A stretch of DNA of 64,000 bases from Myxococcota bacterium. GTDB lineage: Bacteria > Myxococcota_A > Bradymonadia > UBA7976 > UBA1532. The translations under genes and the position numbers were made by a program. The notes beneath the pieces were generated by a model that did no database searches, had not been told where the DNA came from, and saw only the letters and a list, made by a program, of their open reading frames with translations. The first letter of the stretch is position 1. Each line of letters begins with the position of its first letter. This document shows, one piece after another, positions 9,202 to 18,240 of the stretch. The stretch spans positions 124,001 to 188,000 of the forward strand of contig CAUJDF010000042.1 in the NCBI GenBank assembly GCA_963169045.1, in the 5' to 3' direction.

Positions 9202-10346
9202 GGCCGCACGCGGATGGGCGCGGCGTCGGCGAGGTCGGCGGGCGGCGCGAGCACGACCGTCTCGCCCGCCTCGAGGCCGGAGCGCACCTCGACGCGCCCG
9301 TCGTGGTCGGCGCCGAGTGTCACGAAGCGCATCCGCGCGCGGTCGCCCTCGGCCACGAAGACGCGCTCCAGCTGGCCGCGCACCGAGACCGCGGCCGCCG
9401 GCACGACCAGCCGGTCCGCCGTGCCCGTCGCGAAGCGCACCCGCGCGAACATGCCGGGGCGGAGCGCCGCCGGATCGCCGGTCAGGTCGACCTTCACCAC
9501 GAAGGCCCGCGAGGCGACGTCGATCGCGGGGACGATCTCGCCGACGGTGCCTTCGATCCGGGCGCCGGCGGCCTCGACCTCGACGCGCGCCGCGTCCCCG
9601 ATCGCGATGCGCCCGGCCTGCGACTCGTCGACGACGGCCTCGGCGCGCAGGGCGCCGTCCTCCTCGAGGGTCAGCAGCGGGGCGCCCGGCGAGGCCATGT
9701 CGCCGACGTCCACATGGCGGGCGACGACGCGGCCGGCGAAGGGCGCGACCACCTGCCGGTGCCCGAGCAGGCTCGAGGCCATCTCCACGCCGGCGCGGGC
9801 CTGGCCCAGGCGGGCCCGGGCGGCGCGCAGTCCGGCTTCGGCCATCCGCGCCCGCGCCTGCGCCGAGGCATGGCCCGCCTCGGCCTCGTCGAGCTCGTGC
9901 GGCGTGACCGCCCGCTCGCCGGCGAGGCGCCGCATGCGCTCCAGCGTGCGCTCCGCCAGGTGGAGGTCGGCTCGGGCGGCCTCGAGGTCGCGCTCCGCCT
10001 GCACCACCGCGGCGTCGGCCCCGGAGACCCCCGCGCGCGCCCCCTGCAGGCCGGCCCGGGCGTCGCGCTCGTCGAGCTCGACGAGCACCTGCCCGGCCTC
10101 GACGTGGTCGCCGTTGCCCGCGCGCAGCGCCCGGACGTAGCCCATCGCCTTGCTGGTGAGGACCGCGGTGTTGCGCCCGCGGACGGTCGCGGTGGCGACG
10201 TAGTGCGTCTTCAGCGACTGCACCTGCGCCGGCGCCACGGCCACCTCGCGCGGCTCGGCCGCCGCGGCGCGCGGTCGGGGCTCGGGCGGGTGGCCGCAGG
10301 CGCCGAGGGTCAGCGCCGCGGCCACGGTGAGGGCCCGGGTGTTCAT
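9198..10346 (-). CDS. RND efflux periplasmic adaptor (membrane fusion) lipoprotein
   Basis: This 382-residue protein has a lipoprotein signal with lipobox LTLGAC (Cys17). A split lipoyl domain follows ([24 protein letters not shown] and [23 protein letters not shown]), with a long alpha-hairpin between (about 95-190; repeated Ala/Arg/Glu heptads such as [21 protein letters not shown]) and then beta-barrel and membrane-proximal domains. It links the pump to the outer-membrane factor. Start and stop both overlap the neighbouring genes (ATGA), so the three pump genes form one tightly coupled operon. Confidence 0.95.
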   Translation of the reverse strand: MNTRALTVAAALTLGACGHPPEPRPRAAAAEPREVAVAPAQVQSLKTHYVATATVRGRNTAVLTSKAMGYVRALRAGNGDHVEAGQVLVELDERDARAGLQGARAGVSGADAAVVQAERDLEAARADLHLAERTLERMRRLAGERAVTPHELDEAEAGHASAQARARMAEAGLRAARARLGQARAGVEMASSLLGHRQVVAPFAGRVVARHVDVGDMASPGAPLLTLEEDGALRAEAVVDESQAGRIAIGDAARVEVEAAGARIEGTVGEIVPAIDVASRAFVVKVDLTGDPAALRPGMFARVRFATGTADRLVVPAAAVSVRGQLERVFVAEGDRARMRFVTLGADHDGRVEVRSGLEAGETVVLAPPADLADAAPIRVRP

Positions 10347-11668
10347 CGCGTCGTCTCCTTGTCGGTCCAGTGGCGATCCAGCTCGCCCCGGGCGGCGGCG
10401 AGGTCGGCGGCGGCCACGCGCGCGGCGTGGAGCGCCGCGAGGTGCCGCGCCTCGGCGTCGAGCAACGCAGCGCGCGTCCGGAGCACGTCCGCGGCGCGGG
10501 CCATGCCGGCCTCGAAGCGGGCGCGCTCGAGGCGGTGGCTCTCCCGCGCGAGGGCGACGGCCTCGTCGGTGACCCGGCGCCGGGCCGCCGCCTGGTCGAG
10601 GCCGATGCGCGCGCGGCGGATGGCCAGCGCCACGCCGGCGCGGGCGTCCGCGCGGAGCGCCTCGGCGCGGGACCGCTCGGCCTCGGCCGCGTCGAGCCGT
10701 GCCCGGTCGCCGAGCCCTCCGAAGAGGTTCACCCGCAGAGCGACGCCCGCGAGCCAGTGCATCTCGCCGTCGCCCGCGATCTCGGCGCGGTGCCGCTCGA
10801 GCGACGCCTGCGCCACGAGGGTCGGCGCCAGCGACCAGCCCGCTGCGGCCTGCTGCGCCTCCGCGGCCGCCACGAGCGCGTCGGCCTGCGCGAGCGCCGG
10901 GTGGTCCGCCGCGGGCGTGTCGGCCGCCGGCGCGACGGGCACGGACGCCGAGTCGAGCGGGGTCGTGAGCTCGAAGGCGGTGTCGACCGGAGCGCCGAGC
11001 AGGCGCGCGAGCTCGGCCCGCGCGACGGCGACGTCGCCGCCGGCGGCGATGACCGCCTCGTCCAGCGCGGCGCGCTGCGTCTCGAGACCGAGGACGTCGG
11101 CGTCGGTCGCCATGCCCGCGTCGCGCATGACGTGCGCTCGATCCAGGTCGGCGCGGGCGGCGGCGGCGGCCTCGCGCGCGACCTCCAGGCGAGCGTCGGC
11201 CAGTCGAGCGCCGAAGTATGCGCGGACGACCCCCGCGACGACGCGCGCCTCGTCGGCCCGCACCGCGCCGCGTGCCGCGTCCTCGTGGCCGGCCGCCGCG
11301 CGCAGCGCGTACCACCGGCCGACGTCGACGAGCGGCGCCTGCAGGTCGAGCCGCGAGACGAAGTCGTTTCGGGCGTCCGGATCTTCGAGGGTGTCGATCT
11401 CGAGATCCGCGGGCCGCAGGGAGGCCTGCGCCAGGCGCGCCCCGAAGACGGCCACCGGCTGGTCGGTGCGGGTGAACGACTCGCCGAAGTCGAGCCGCGG
11501 GAGCAGCGCCGACCGCGCCTCGTCGCGCCGGGCGCCGACGCCATTGGCGGCCGCGGCCGCGGCCCGCAGCGCCGGGTTGTCGGCGGCCGCGCGCCGCACC
11601 GCCTCCTCCAGGGAGAGCGGCGGCGCAAGGGCGGTCGTCCAGAAGAACAGGGCCAGCGAGAGTGCCAT
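10343..11668 (-). CDS. TolC-like outer-membrane efflux factor
   Basis: This protein is 441 residues long from the ATG at 11668, which is preceded by a purine-rich site (CAGGGGG) and gives a proper signal peptide ([17 protein letters not shown]). The OEP family opening [22 protein letters not shown] follows. The sequence contains two homologous halves of coiled-coil alpha-hairpins, Ala/Arg-rich, ending in [12 protein letters not shown]. It would trimerise into the outer-membrane channel for the RND pump. It is the first gene of the pump operon; an in-frame extension upstream to 11809 looks non-coding. The 272-bp gap upstream (11669-11940) holds no gene or clear repeat that I can see. Confidence 0.9.
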   Translation of the reverse strand: MALSLALFFWTTALAPPLSLEEAVRRAAADNPALRAAAAAANGVGARRDEARSALLPRLDFGESFTRTDQPVAVFGARLAQASLRPADLEIDTLEDPDARNDFVSRLDLQAPLVDVGRWYALRAAAGHEDAARGAVRADEARVVAGVVRAYFGARLADARLEVAREAAAAARADLDRAHVMRDAGMATDADVLGLETQRAALDEAVIAAGGDVAVARAELARLLGAPVDTAFELTTPLDSASVPVAPAADTPAADHPALAQADALVAAAEAQQAAAGWSLAPTLVAQASLERHRAEIAGDGEMHWLAGVALRVNLFGGLGDRARLDAAEAERSRAEALRADARAGVALAIRRARIGLDQAAARRRVTDEAVALARESHRLERARFEAGMARAADVLRTRAALLDAEARHLAALHAARVAAADLAAARGELDRHWTDKETTR

Positions 11669-11940
11669 GCCCCCTGTGAGCCCACGCCGCGCGGAATGGA
11701 TACGCAGGTCCGCTGAAAGAGTCGCCACGTCGCTCGAGCTCACGGGATGCGCGGCGATCCGCCCCGGAGGGCGCACGCACCTGCTGCGCCTCGACATGGG
11801 CGGCCACACGCGCGAGGCGATGCCCGGATCGCCGGCCGAGGTGGCGCTCGGCGGCGCCTCCTACACGCGCGGGCTCACGAAGTCGGACACGCGGCCGCCC
11901 GGCGGTCCGACCGACCCGCGGTCATCCCGCGGGCGCCCCG

Positions 11941-13158
11941 TCACGCGCTCGACGACAGCCAGGACCGGATCCGTTCATAGACTTCGGGGCGGTCGAGCAG
12001 ATCGAGGTGCCCCGCGCCGAAGGCGATCCAGTGATGCGACTCGGGGAGCTCGAGGGAGAGACCGGGGCGCGCGCAACGACCGAGCGCGCTGGCGACCGGG
12101 ACGAGCCCGTCGCCGGCCAGGCGGCGGCCCGGCCCGGGCGAGGTCGTCGCCGCGATGGCGTAGCAGTCGACACCCACAGGCAGCGGCAGGGCCGTGCGCC
12201 GGTCCGCGCCGCGCGCGAAGCGGTCTGCCCCGGCCCAGTGCTCGTCGAGCACGTTGCCGAAGCGCATGTCGGTGACGCCCGCGCTCCGGATGCGTCCGAG
12301 CCGTGCGAGCGGCGCGCTGTACCGGCTCAGGCCGAGGACGACCTCGAACCAGTTGCCGCCACGCTCGAGGGGCGCGCCGTGATGCGGCGTGCCGAGGAAG
12401 ACCACCCTGCGCAGCTTCGCGCGCCACGCGAGCCCCGCGACCTCGGCGGCGTGGCAGGCGCTGCGGGCCACCAGGCCGCCCATACTGTGCGCGAGGATCG
12501 CGATCTCGTCGATCGGCACGGGCCAGACGGCGACGAGACCCTCGAGCAGGCCAGCGAGCGTCCGTCCGTTGGTCGAGACGTGGAGGCCGCTGTTGTAGCC
12601 GACGGCCACCGGCGTGTAGCCGAGGTCCCTCGCGAGCGCCGCGCCGTGGTCGTGCCCTCGCCGCGCCCACTGCAGAGGGCTCATGCAGGAGCCGTGGACG
12701 AGCACGAGCACCTTGCCCGTCGCGCCCGGGAGGGCGGCGCGCACGGCCGCGGCCTCGAGCGACAGCGGGCGGCCCTCGTGGTAGAGGACCATCTCGATCG
12801 CGAGCGGGTTGTGCGTCTCGCCGAGGTAGTCGCCGAGCACGCCGTTGAGCGCGGCGAGGACGGCCTCGCGCTCCGGTCCGGGGACGCTCTCCCCGAGCAG
12901 CGGCCGCAGCCGCGCCAGCGCCACGTCGAGGGCCGCGCCGACCCGCTCGGTCGCGGCGCGGATGCGCCCGTAGACGGGACCCACGATGTGGCCTACCGGG
13001 CCCTCCAGCGGGCGGCCCAGCACCCGGGGTCCGCCGGCGATCGTGCGGTGCATGGCCTCGACCAGGTCGGTCACGCCCGTCGCGGCTTCGATCGCGAGGC
13101 GGGTCGCGCCGCGGAGGTCGTCCACGTGCTTTCGTGTCCCGTTCGCCACGGCGACCAC
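11941..13158 (-). CDS. Lipase/PGAP1-like alpha/beta hydrolase
   Basis: This protein is about 405 residues from GTG at 13158 (GTG at 13149 is an alternative). An N-terminal helical region of about 150 residues precedes an alpha/beta-hydrolase core. That core has an oxyanion strand KVLVLVHGSCMSP, a nucleophile elbow AHSMGG within ILAHSMGGLVARSACH, and FLGTPHHGAP, which marks PGAP1/lipase-class esterases. GDGLVPVAS and SHHWIAFG supply likely Asp and His triad members near the C-terminus. No signal peptide is visible, so it is probably cytoplasmic or membrane-associated. The start is uncertain because no clear ribosome site is present; an apparent gene fragment ends 14 nt upstream. Confidence 0.85.
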   Translation of the reverse strand: MVAVANGTRKHVDDLRGATRLAIEAATGVTDLVEAMHRTIAGGPRVLGRPLEGPVGHIVGPVYGRIRAATERVGAALDVALARLRPLLGESVPGPEREAVLAALNGVLGDYLGETHNPLAIEMVLYHEGRPLSLEAAAVRAALPGATGKVLVLVHGSCMSPLQWARRGHDHGAALARDLGYTPVAVGYNSGLHVSTNGRTLAGLLEGLVAVWPVPIDEIAILAHSMGGLVARSACHAAEVAGLAWRAKLRRVVFLGTPHHGAPLERGGNWFEVVLGLSRYSAPLARLGRIRSAGVTDMRFGNVLDEHWAGADRFARGADRRTALPLPVGVDCYAIAATTSPGPGRRLAGDGLVPVASALGRCARPGLSLELPESHHWIAFGAGHLDLLDRPEVYERIRSWLSSSA

Positions 13159-13172
13159 CGCGAAAGGGGGCG

Positions 13173-13415
13173 TCAGGCGTCGGTGTCGCCCGGTGGGTGG
13201 TCGGCGAACCACGCCGCGCTCACCGACATCTGCGGCGCGAAGGCGCCGGGGATCGACAGGTAGAGGACGCCGGCGCGCGCGTCGTCGCCAATCTCGACGG
13301 CGGCGCGGATGCGACCGGCCGGCCCGCCGCGCCCCTGCGCGCTTCGTCCGTGCCGGAAGTGTGACCCGCCCCTCTCCGCCGGTCCAGTCCGGGGCAGCGG
13401 CGCGCGCGTCCGGTG
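13173..13415 (-). pseudogene. 5'-truncated gene fragment (no usable start codon)
   Basis: This open minus-strand frame ends at TGA (13173-13175) and is bounded upstream by an in-frame TGA at 13416-13418. The last 47 codons read like genuine protein, with strong third-position GC: IRAAVEIGDDARAGVLYLSI, then PGAFAPQMSVSAAWFADHPP. There is no ATG, GTG or TTG before the last 18 codons. The upstream boundary coincides with the outer end of the nested inverted repeat at 13418-13619. I infer that this is the remaining C-terminus of a gene cut by that element or by a deletion. I do not recognise the family. A non-standard start such as CTG cannot be excluded. Confidence 0.4.
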
Positions 13416-13417
13416 TC

Positions 13418-13619
13418 AGAGGGTCGGCGGAAATGGACGCCGAGCGAAAGGCCGCCAGCCGGGAGCGCAAGGAGCCGAAGGCGACCGGTCCACGGCGCGG
13501 CACCGGAGAGACGAGCGAAGGCGGGCCAAGAGGCCCGTCGAGCTCGTCTCGAGGAGCCCCGGCGGGGAGCGCCCCGGAAGGCGGCCTCGCAGCCGGCGGC
13601 TCATCTCCGCCGACCCTCT
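13418..13619. repeat. 202-bp nested inverted-repeat element (MITE-like or structured RNA)
   Basis: The outer arms at 13418-13435 and 13602-13619 are 18-nt inverted repeats with a single mismatch (AGAGGGTCGGCGGAAATG). Similarity continues imperfectly inward for about 30 more bases (shared GCGA..GGCCGCC..CCGGG..GCGC). At the centre is a second perfect hairpin: GAGACGAGC (13508-13516) pairs with GCTCGTCTC (13542-13550), and inside it CGGGCC (13522-13527) pairs with GGCCCG (13532-13537) around an AAGA loop. No convincing gene lies within it. Most of the 528-bp gap between the hydrolase and the giant lipoprotein (13159-13687) is this element plus the gene fragment; 13620-13687 shows nothing clear. 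It lies directly downstream of the giant lipoprotein stop, so part of it may also end transcription. Confidence 0.7.
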
Positions 13620-13687
13620 CAGCCGGTGGGGCGCGCCGACGCCGCCGGCGACGCGAGCCCGCGGCCCCCGTGCGGAGATGCCGGCGG

Positions 13688-16600
13688 TCAGCGACGGCGC
13701 GCGACCGACACGTAGTCGAAGCGCAGCAGCACGTCGTCGACGTGGTCGAGCACGAGGCCAGGCCCGCCGTCGACGCTCAGCGTTTCCCGCGGGAAGAACA
13801 AGGCGTAGTCGCCGTAGAGGCCCCGGCCGGCGAGCTCCTGCGAGTCGCCGTTGAAGTACCGCTCGTCCTCGAGGGCGCCGCGGGCCACGTTGAAGTAGGC
13901 CTGGATGCGAGCGTCGGTGAAGGCCTGCGTGCTGTCGACGTCGCCGCCACCCGGCTCGGGCACCGACGCCGCGTAGGACTCGTCGTCGAGGTTGCCGTAG
14001 GCGGTGTACGGATCGAGGAACAGATTGCGCTCGGGACGCGTCGATGCCATCTGGAAGGCATCCGCGTGGCCGTCCTCGCACCACTGGCTGTAGAACGTGT
14101 TGCGCTTGCGCAGCACGAGGCGCGTGAGCGTCGTGTCGCTGCCGGGGTAGAGGTCCGTCCCGAGGATCGACGCGTTCACCGACCAGAGGCGCTCAGCGCA
14201 GTCGGTGCCGGTGAGGAGCGGCAGGCCCTGCGCGTCGCCCAGCGCCAGGGCCTCGAGCGGGGCGAGCGCGAACGGGATCTCCTGCCCGAGCCACTGCCCG
14301 TCCTCGTCGTAGACGGCCGAGCCCGGATCCGTCAGCAACAGACGGAAGCGCGCCGCCCGGTCGAGCTGATGCCAGCCTTCGGGCGCGTCGGCGCGGTCGT
14401 CGAGCTGCAGCAGGTGGTCGCGAAGGCTCACGACGGCGAACAGATCCGCGGGGCTGCCGCCGTCGACGGTGCCGGTCTGCGTGCGGCCGCGGAGCGCGTC
14501 GAGCGCGCGCTGGAGGTCGCCGGGGCTGCGCGCCCGCAACACCAGGTCCCGCTCGGTGGCGAGCGACTGCTGCGTCTCGTACTCGACGGCGCGCACGGTC
14601 AGCCAGAGCGCGCGCCGCGCCTGGCGCAGGTGGTCGTCGTAGCGCGCGACCTTCTCGTCGAACCAGTGCTGCACGTTCAGCGGCGGCACGCGCCGCGCCC
14701 GCTCGTACTCGAGCGCCTCGTGGCCCTCGAGCAGCCAGCTCCGCAGCGCGTTCTTCGTGTTCTCGAACTCCACCAGCGTGCGCGTGAGCGCCAGCGTCGC
14801 CGCCTGCACTTTCAGCGCGGCCGTGCGCGTGCCCACGAGGTGCCCTTCGGCCTCGTTGTAGCAGACCGCCTCCTCCTTCGAGCTCTGCAGCCGGGTCATC
14901 TGCTCGTCGTGCTTGCGGGTCGCCTCGTCCATCGCGAACTGCAGGCCGTCGGACACGCTGCGCAACGACGCCTCGGCGACTGCGGCGACGCCCTTCGCGC
15001 CGCCGGTGAAGACCGTGTCGGCGCTGGCGACGTCCTTGGCCGCGGCGGCGAAGTTGGCGGCGATGTCGACGGCCAGCTTCGCGGTGCCGAGCGTCGACAT
15101 CACGTCGTTGTGTGTCTCGAGCGTCTCTTCGAGCCGGTCGTTGGCCACCTGCGCGATCAGGCACGACTTCATGGCGATGTCGTAGCGCTCGGTGAGCTCG
15201 TCCATCTCCGAGCGCGCGATGTCGACCTCGCGCGCGGCGCTGCGCAGGGAGACGGCCAGCTCGCCGAGCGCGCCGAGGAAACACTCGGGCCGGTCGGCCT
15301 GGTCCGGCTCCAGGTCGGGGTCGCACGTGCCCGCGAGGGCGCCCTCTTGGCGGCACAGGTAGCCGACGGGGCAGTCGTCGGTGACCGCGCACGCGTCGGG
15401 CGGCAGCGACGGCCGCAGCGCGAGCGTCGCCTGCCGGGCCGACTCGCAGACCGCGTGGGCCTCGGTCACGAACTCGTGCGGCAGTCCCTCGGGCACCTCG
15501 ACGGAGACCACGTCGTCGAAGGGCACCGAGTACGTGTTCTCGCGGTAGCCGATGACGAGCTGGTCGTTGACGATGCGCAGCGAGACGCCGAACGGTCCCT
15601 CGGGCTGGTAGAGGGCGCCGCCGACGGTGTCGATGACCTCGTCGATCGCCGCATCGCCGCTCGTCACGTTGGGGCCGAGGCGCGTGCGCAGCTTCGCCGC
15701 GAAGCACAGCTCGAAGCCGAGGTCGGCCGACGTCAGGCGCTCGCGCAGATCGCCGTCTTCGAAGGTGCAGCCGGGCGCGAGGAAGCAGTCGTTCGCGTCG
15801 ATCCCGTCCCACATGTCGAGCACGGTGTCGGCCACCCAGCTCGGGTTGCCGCACAGGCTGATGATCTGTTCGCCGTAGCGGCGGGCGATGCCTTCGAGGC
15901 GGCGGGACTGTTCGGCCTGCGTGAGATCGTTGCGGAAGTCGCGGGTGGCATGGCTCGCCCACTCCGAGCGCGCGGCGTCGAGCTGCGCCTGCGCGCGGTC
16001 GACGAGCACCTGGTCGAGGGCGAGCGAGACCTCCGCGCCGGTGCCGACGAGGGCGTCGGAGAGCGCGAAGAAGCGGCGCAGCGCGCCGTTCTGGTCGCCG
16101 ACGCGGTAGATCGGCAGGTCGACCTCCTCGATGCCCAGCGGATTGGCGCCGCTGCGCGCGGCGTCGAGCGCGCGCAGGATCCGCGCCAGCGCGCCGGCGG
16201 CGCCGGCGACGGCGGTGTCCCACTCGGCCTGCCAGGGCGGCGGGCCGAGCGTGCGCGCGGTGTCGTACATGCCCTGGGCGATGCCGAGCGCCACGTGCGC
16301 CCGGCGCAGGAAGGCGCGCACGCGCGGCTCGACGTCGGCCAGCGTCTGGCGCCGCCATGTCACCTCGCCGAGCAGCCACTCCGCCGTGACGGCCTGGTGC
16401 CGCACCGTGTCGAGGATCGCCACGGGCAGCCCGACCGCGTGGTCGTGGCTCGGCGCGTCCGCGTAGGGAGCGCCGGGGAACAGCAGCGGCCGGTAGTCGG
16501 GCGCGGCGAGCAACGAGGGCGGCATCTTCGGCAGCGCCGCGGCGAAGCGCGGGTGCAGCAGCAGGTCCCACCGGGCGAGCGCGGCGTCGAACGCCTCGAG

Positions 16601-18232
16601 CGGCGTGAACGACAGCGTGTCTTCGGCGAGCACCACCCCCTCGAGCTTCGCCACTTCGGGGGCCTGGACGGCGGTGAACACGGCCACCGAGAGCCACTGC
16701 TGCAACAGACGGTGGCCGAGGGCGCTGGCGGTCGGCACCGCCTCGGCGCGGGTGCCGAGCGCACGCTCGCGGTCGGGCCCCAGGGCCTCGGCAAGCGCGG
16801 CCACGACGCGCGAGGCGTCGACGCAGCCGGCGGTCGTCAGCACCGCCGCGCCGTCGTCGGCGATGCAGGCGGCGACGGCGTCGGCGAGGTCCACGAGGCT
16901 CGTGGCGAGCACGCCGAACGTCCGCTGCGGCCCGCCCTCGAGGCAGCCGAGATCGCCCGAGGGCAGCGGCTCTCCGTCCGTGGTGGCGATATCCGGTCCG
17001 AGGTCGTCGGGGTCGGCGGCGCCGCTGGCGGTGCAGAGCAGGGCGCGCGTCCGCCGCTCGGCGCCCTCGGGGAGCGGCAGGGCGCCGGCGATGGTCGCCT
17101 CGACGGCGAGGGGCGTCGCGGCGCGATCCGCCGAGAGCGCGGGCGCGAAGGCCCGCGGCGCCTGGCTCGCGGTGTCCCGCGCTTCGATCCACGCCAGCGC
17201 GAGCTGCCAGTCGACGAACGGCGCGTCGCCGTGGAGGGTCGCGCCCCCATAGGTCACGCGCACCACGGCCGCGAGGCGCTCGCCCTCCCAGGTGGCCTCG
17301 CGGCTCGCCGCCGCGTACGTCACCTCGACGTCGTCGGCGCCCGGCGCGTCGGGGCCCAGGAACGGGCGCGGCGGCACGGCGAGCGTCCAGGCGTTGCGGT
17401 CGTCCAGGCGGAGCGTCGCGATCGTCGTGTCGTCCGGGAAGAGGGCGCCGATCCCGTCGGCCAGGTCGACGATGAAGGTGTCGCCGGTCGCCTTCACGAC
17501 GGCGGTGACCGGCACGCGCAGGCGCGCGAGGGCGGCGTTCGGGGGCGCGTCGGGGCGCGACGAGAAGCCGCCGCCCAGGGGCCAGGCGAAGCCCTCGTAG
17601 AGGCCCACGGGGCGCGCAGCCTTGCGCGCCTTCGCCTCCGTGCCGAGCGCCACCTCGACGCCCACGCGCTCGCGCTGGCCGGCGGCGTGGAAGCGCACGC
17701 CCAGCGAGACGTCGGCGGCGGGCGCGTCTTCGGCCACGCGCACCCTGACGGCGGCGCCGGCGGCGTCGAGCGCCTCGAACCGGCACTCGGCGGCGAAGTC
17801 GCCCTCGCCGCAGCGCACGGTGGCGCCGGGATCGGCGACGACGCGCACCGGACCGACCGCCTCGCCGGCGGCGCGCACGCGGAGCACGCGCTCGGCGCCG
17901 CGCGCCCGCACGCTCACGACCGACGGCTCGACGACGAAGCGCGGACGCGACGCGCTCGACAGACGCCCGCCCGTGGCGCAGCGCCCGAAGGCATCGCACG
18001 TGCCCTCGGCGCAGTCGGCGTCCGCGAGGCAGGCATGCGCGCACTGTCCCAGGTCGCAGTGGCTGCCGCAGGGACAGTCCTCGTCCCGGCCGCACGCCGT
18101 CGGTGCCTCGAGGAGCGCCGCGACCCGCGTGCAGGTCGTCGTGGCGCCCCCGTCCGGGGCGCTCTCCGTGCCATCGCTCGAAGACTCGCTGCAGCCCACG
18201 AAGAACAACAGAAGTGGCATCCATCGACGCAT
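13688..18232 (-). CDS. Giant surface lipoprotein, 1514 residues, unknown function
   Basis: This protein has a lipoprotein signal with lipobox FVGC (Cys14) and an Asp/Ser/Gly linker. A Cys-rich module follows at about 35-90 (CGRDEDCPCGSHCDLGQC, CLADADCAEGTCD), then several hundred residues of mixed beta structure. Another Cys-rich segment (CAVTDDCPVGYLC) lies near two-thirds of the length, followed by a long helical region of about 250 residues (ARSEMDELTERYDIAMKSC through DEKVARYDDHLRQARRALW). The C-terminal domain ends DVLLRFDYVSVARRR. I do not recognise a named family. The helical stalk plus terminal beta domain recalls Tc-toxin A-subunit C-termini, but that is only a hypothesis. It starts 8 nt after the 724-residue lipoprotein and is almost certainly co-transcribed with it, divergently from a two-component system. 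Confidence 0.85.
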   Translation of the reverse strand: MRRWMPLLLFFVGCSESSSDGTESAPDGGATTTCTRVAALLEAPTACGRDEDCPCGSHCDLGQCAHACLADADCAEGTCDAFGRCATGGRLSSASRPRFVVEPSVVSVRARGAERVLRVRAAGEAVGPVRVVADPGATVRCGEGDFAAECRFEALDAAGAAVRVRVAEDAPAADVSLGVRFHAAGQRERVGVEVALGTEAKARKAARPVGLYEGFAWPLGGGFSSRPDAPPNAALARLRVPVTAVVKATGDTFIVDLADGIGALFPDDTTIATLRLDDRNAWTLAVPPRPFLGPDAPGADDVEVTYAAASREATWEGERLAAVVRVTYGGATLHGDAPFVDWQLALAWIEARDTASQAPRAFAPALSADRAATPLAVEATIAGALPLPEGAERRTRALLCTASGAADPDDLGPDIATTDGEPLPSGDLGCLEGGPQRTFGVLATSLVDLADAVAACIADDGAAVLTTAGCVDASRVVAALAEALGPDRERALGTRAEAVPTASALGHRLLQQWLSVAVFTAVQAPEVAKLEGVVLAEDTLSFTPLEAFDAALARWDLLLHPRFAAALPKMPPSLLAAPDYRPLLFPGAPYADAPSHDHAVGLPVAILDTVRHQAVTAEWLLGEVTWRRQTLADVEPRVRAFLRRAHVALGIAQGMYDTARTLGPPPWQAEWDTAVAGAAGALARILRALDAARSGANPLGIEEVDLPIYRVGDQNGALRRFFALSDALVGTGAEVSLALDQVLVDRAQAQLDAARSEWASHATRDFRNDLTQAEQSRRLEGIARRYGEQIISLCGNPSWVADTVLDMWDGIDANDCFLAPGCTFEDGDLRERLTSADLGFELCFAAKLRTRLGPNVTSGDAAIDEVIDTVGGALYQPEGPFGVSLRIVNDQLVIGYRENTYSVPFDDVVSVEVPEGLPHEFVTEAHAVCESARQATLALRPSLPPDACAVTDDCPVGYLCRQEGALAGTCDPDLEPDQADRPECFLGALGELAVSLRSAAREVDIARSEMDELTERYDIAMKSCLIAQVANDRLEETLETHNDVMSTLGTAKLAVDIAANFAAAAKDVASADTVFTGGAKGVAAVAEASLRSVSDGLQFAMDEATRKHDEQMTRLQSSKEEAVCYNEAEGHLVGTRTAALKVQAATLALTRTLVEFENTKNALRSWLLEGHEALEYERARRVPPLNVQHWFDEKVARYDDHLRQARRALWLTVRAVEYETQQSLATERDLVLRARSPGDLQRALDALRGRTQTGTVDGGSPADLFAVVSLRDHLLQLDDRADAPEGWHQLDRAARFRLLLTDPGSAVYDEDGQWLGQEIPFALAPLEALALGDAQGLPLLTGTDCAERLWSVNASILGTDLYPGSDTTLTRLVLRKRNTFYSQWCEDGHADAFQMASTRPERNLFLDPYTAYGNLDDESYAASVPEPGGGDVDSTQAFTDARIQAYFNVARGALEDERYFNGDSQELAGRGLYGDYALFFPRETLSVDGGPGLVLDHVDDVLLRFDYVSVARRR

Positions 18233-18240
18233 CACGGCCC

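Noticed and set aside
11669..11940. Possible gene or element between the efflux operon and the hydrolase
   Set aside because: Open frames on both strands lack starts with ribosome sites and recognisable sequence; I see no repeat or hairpin that stands out.
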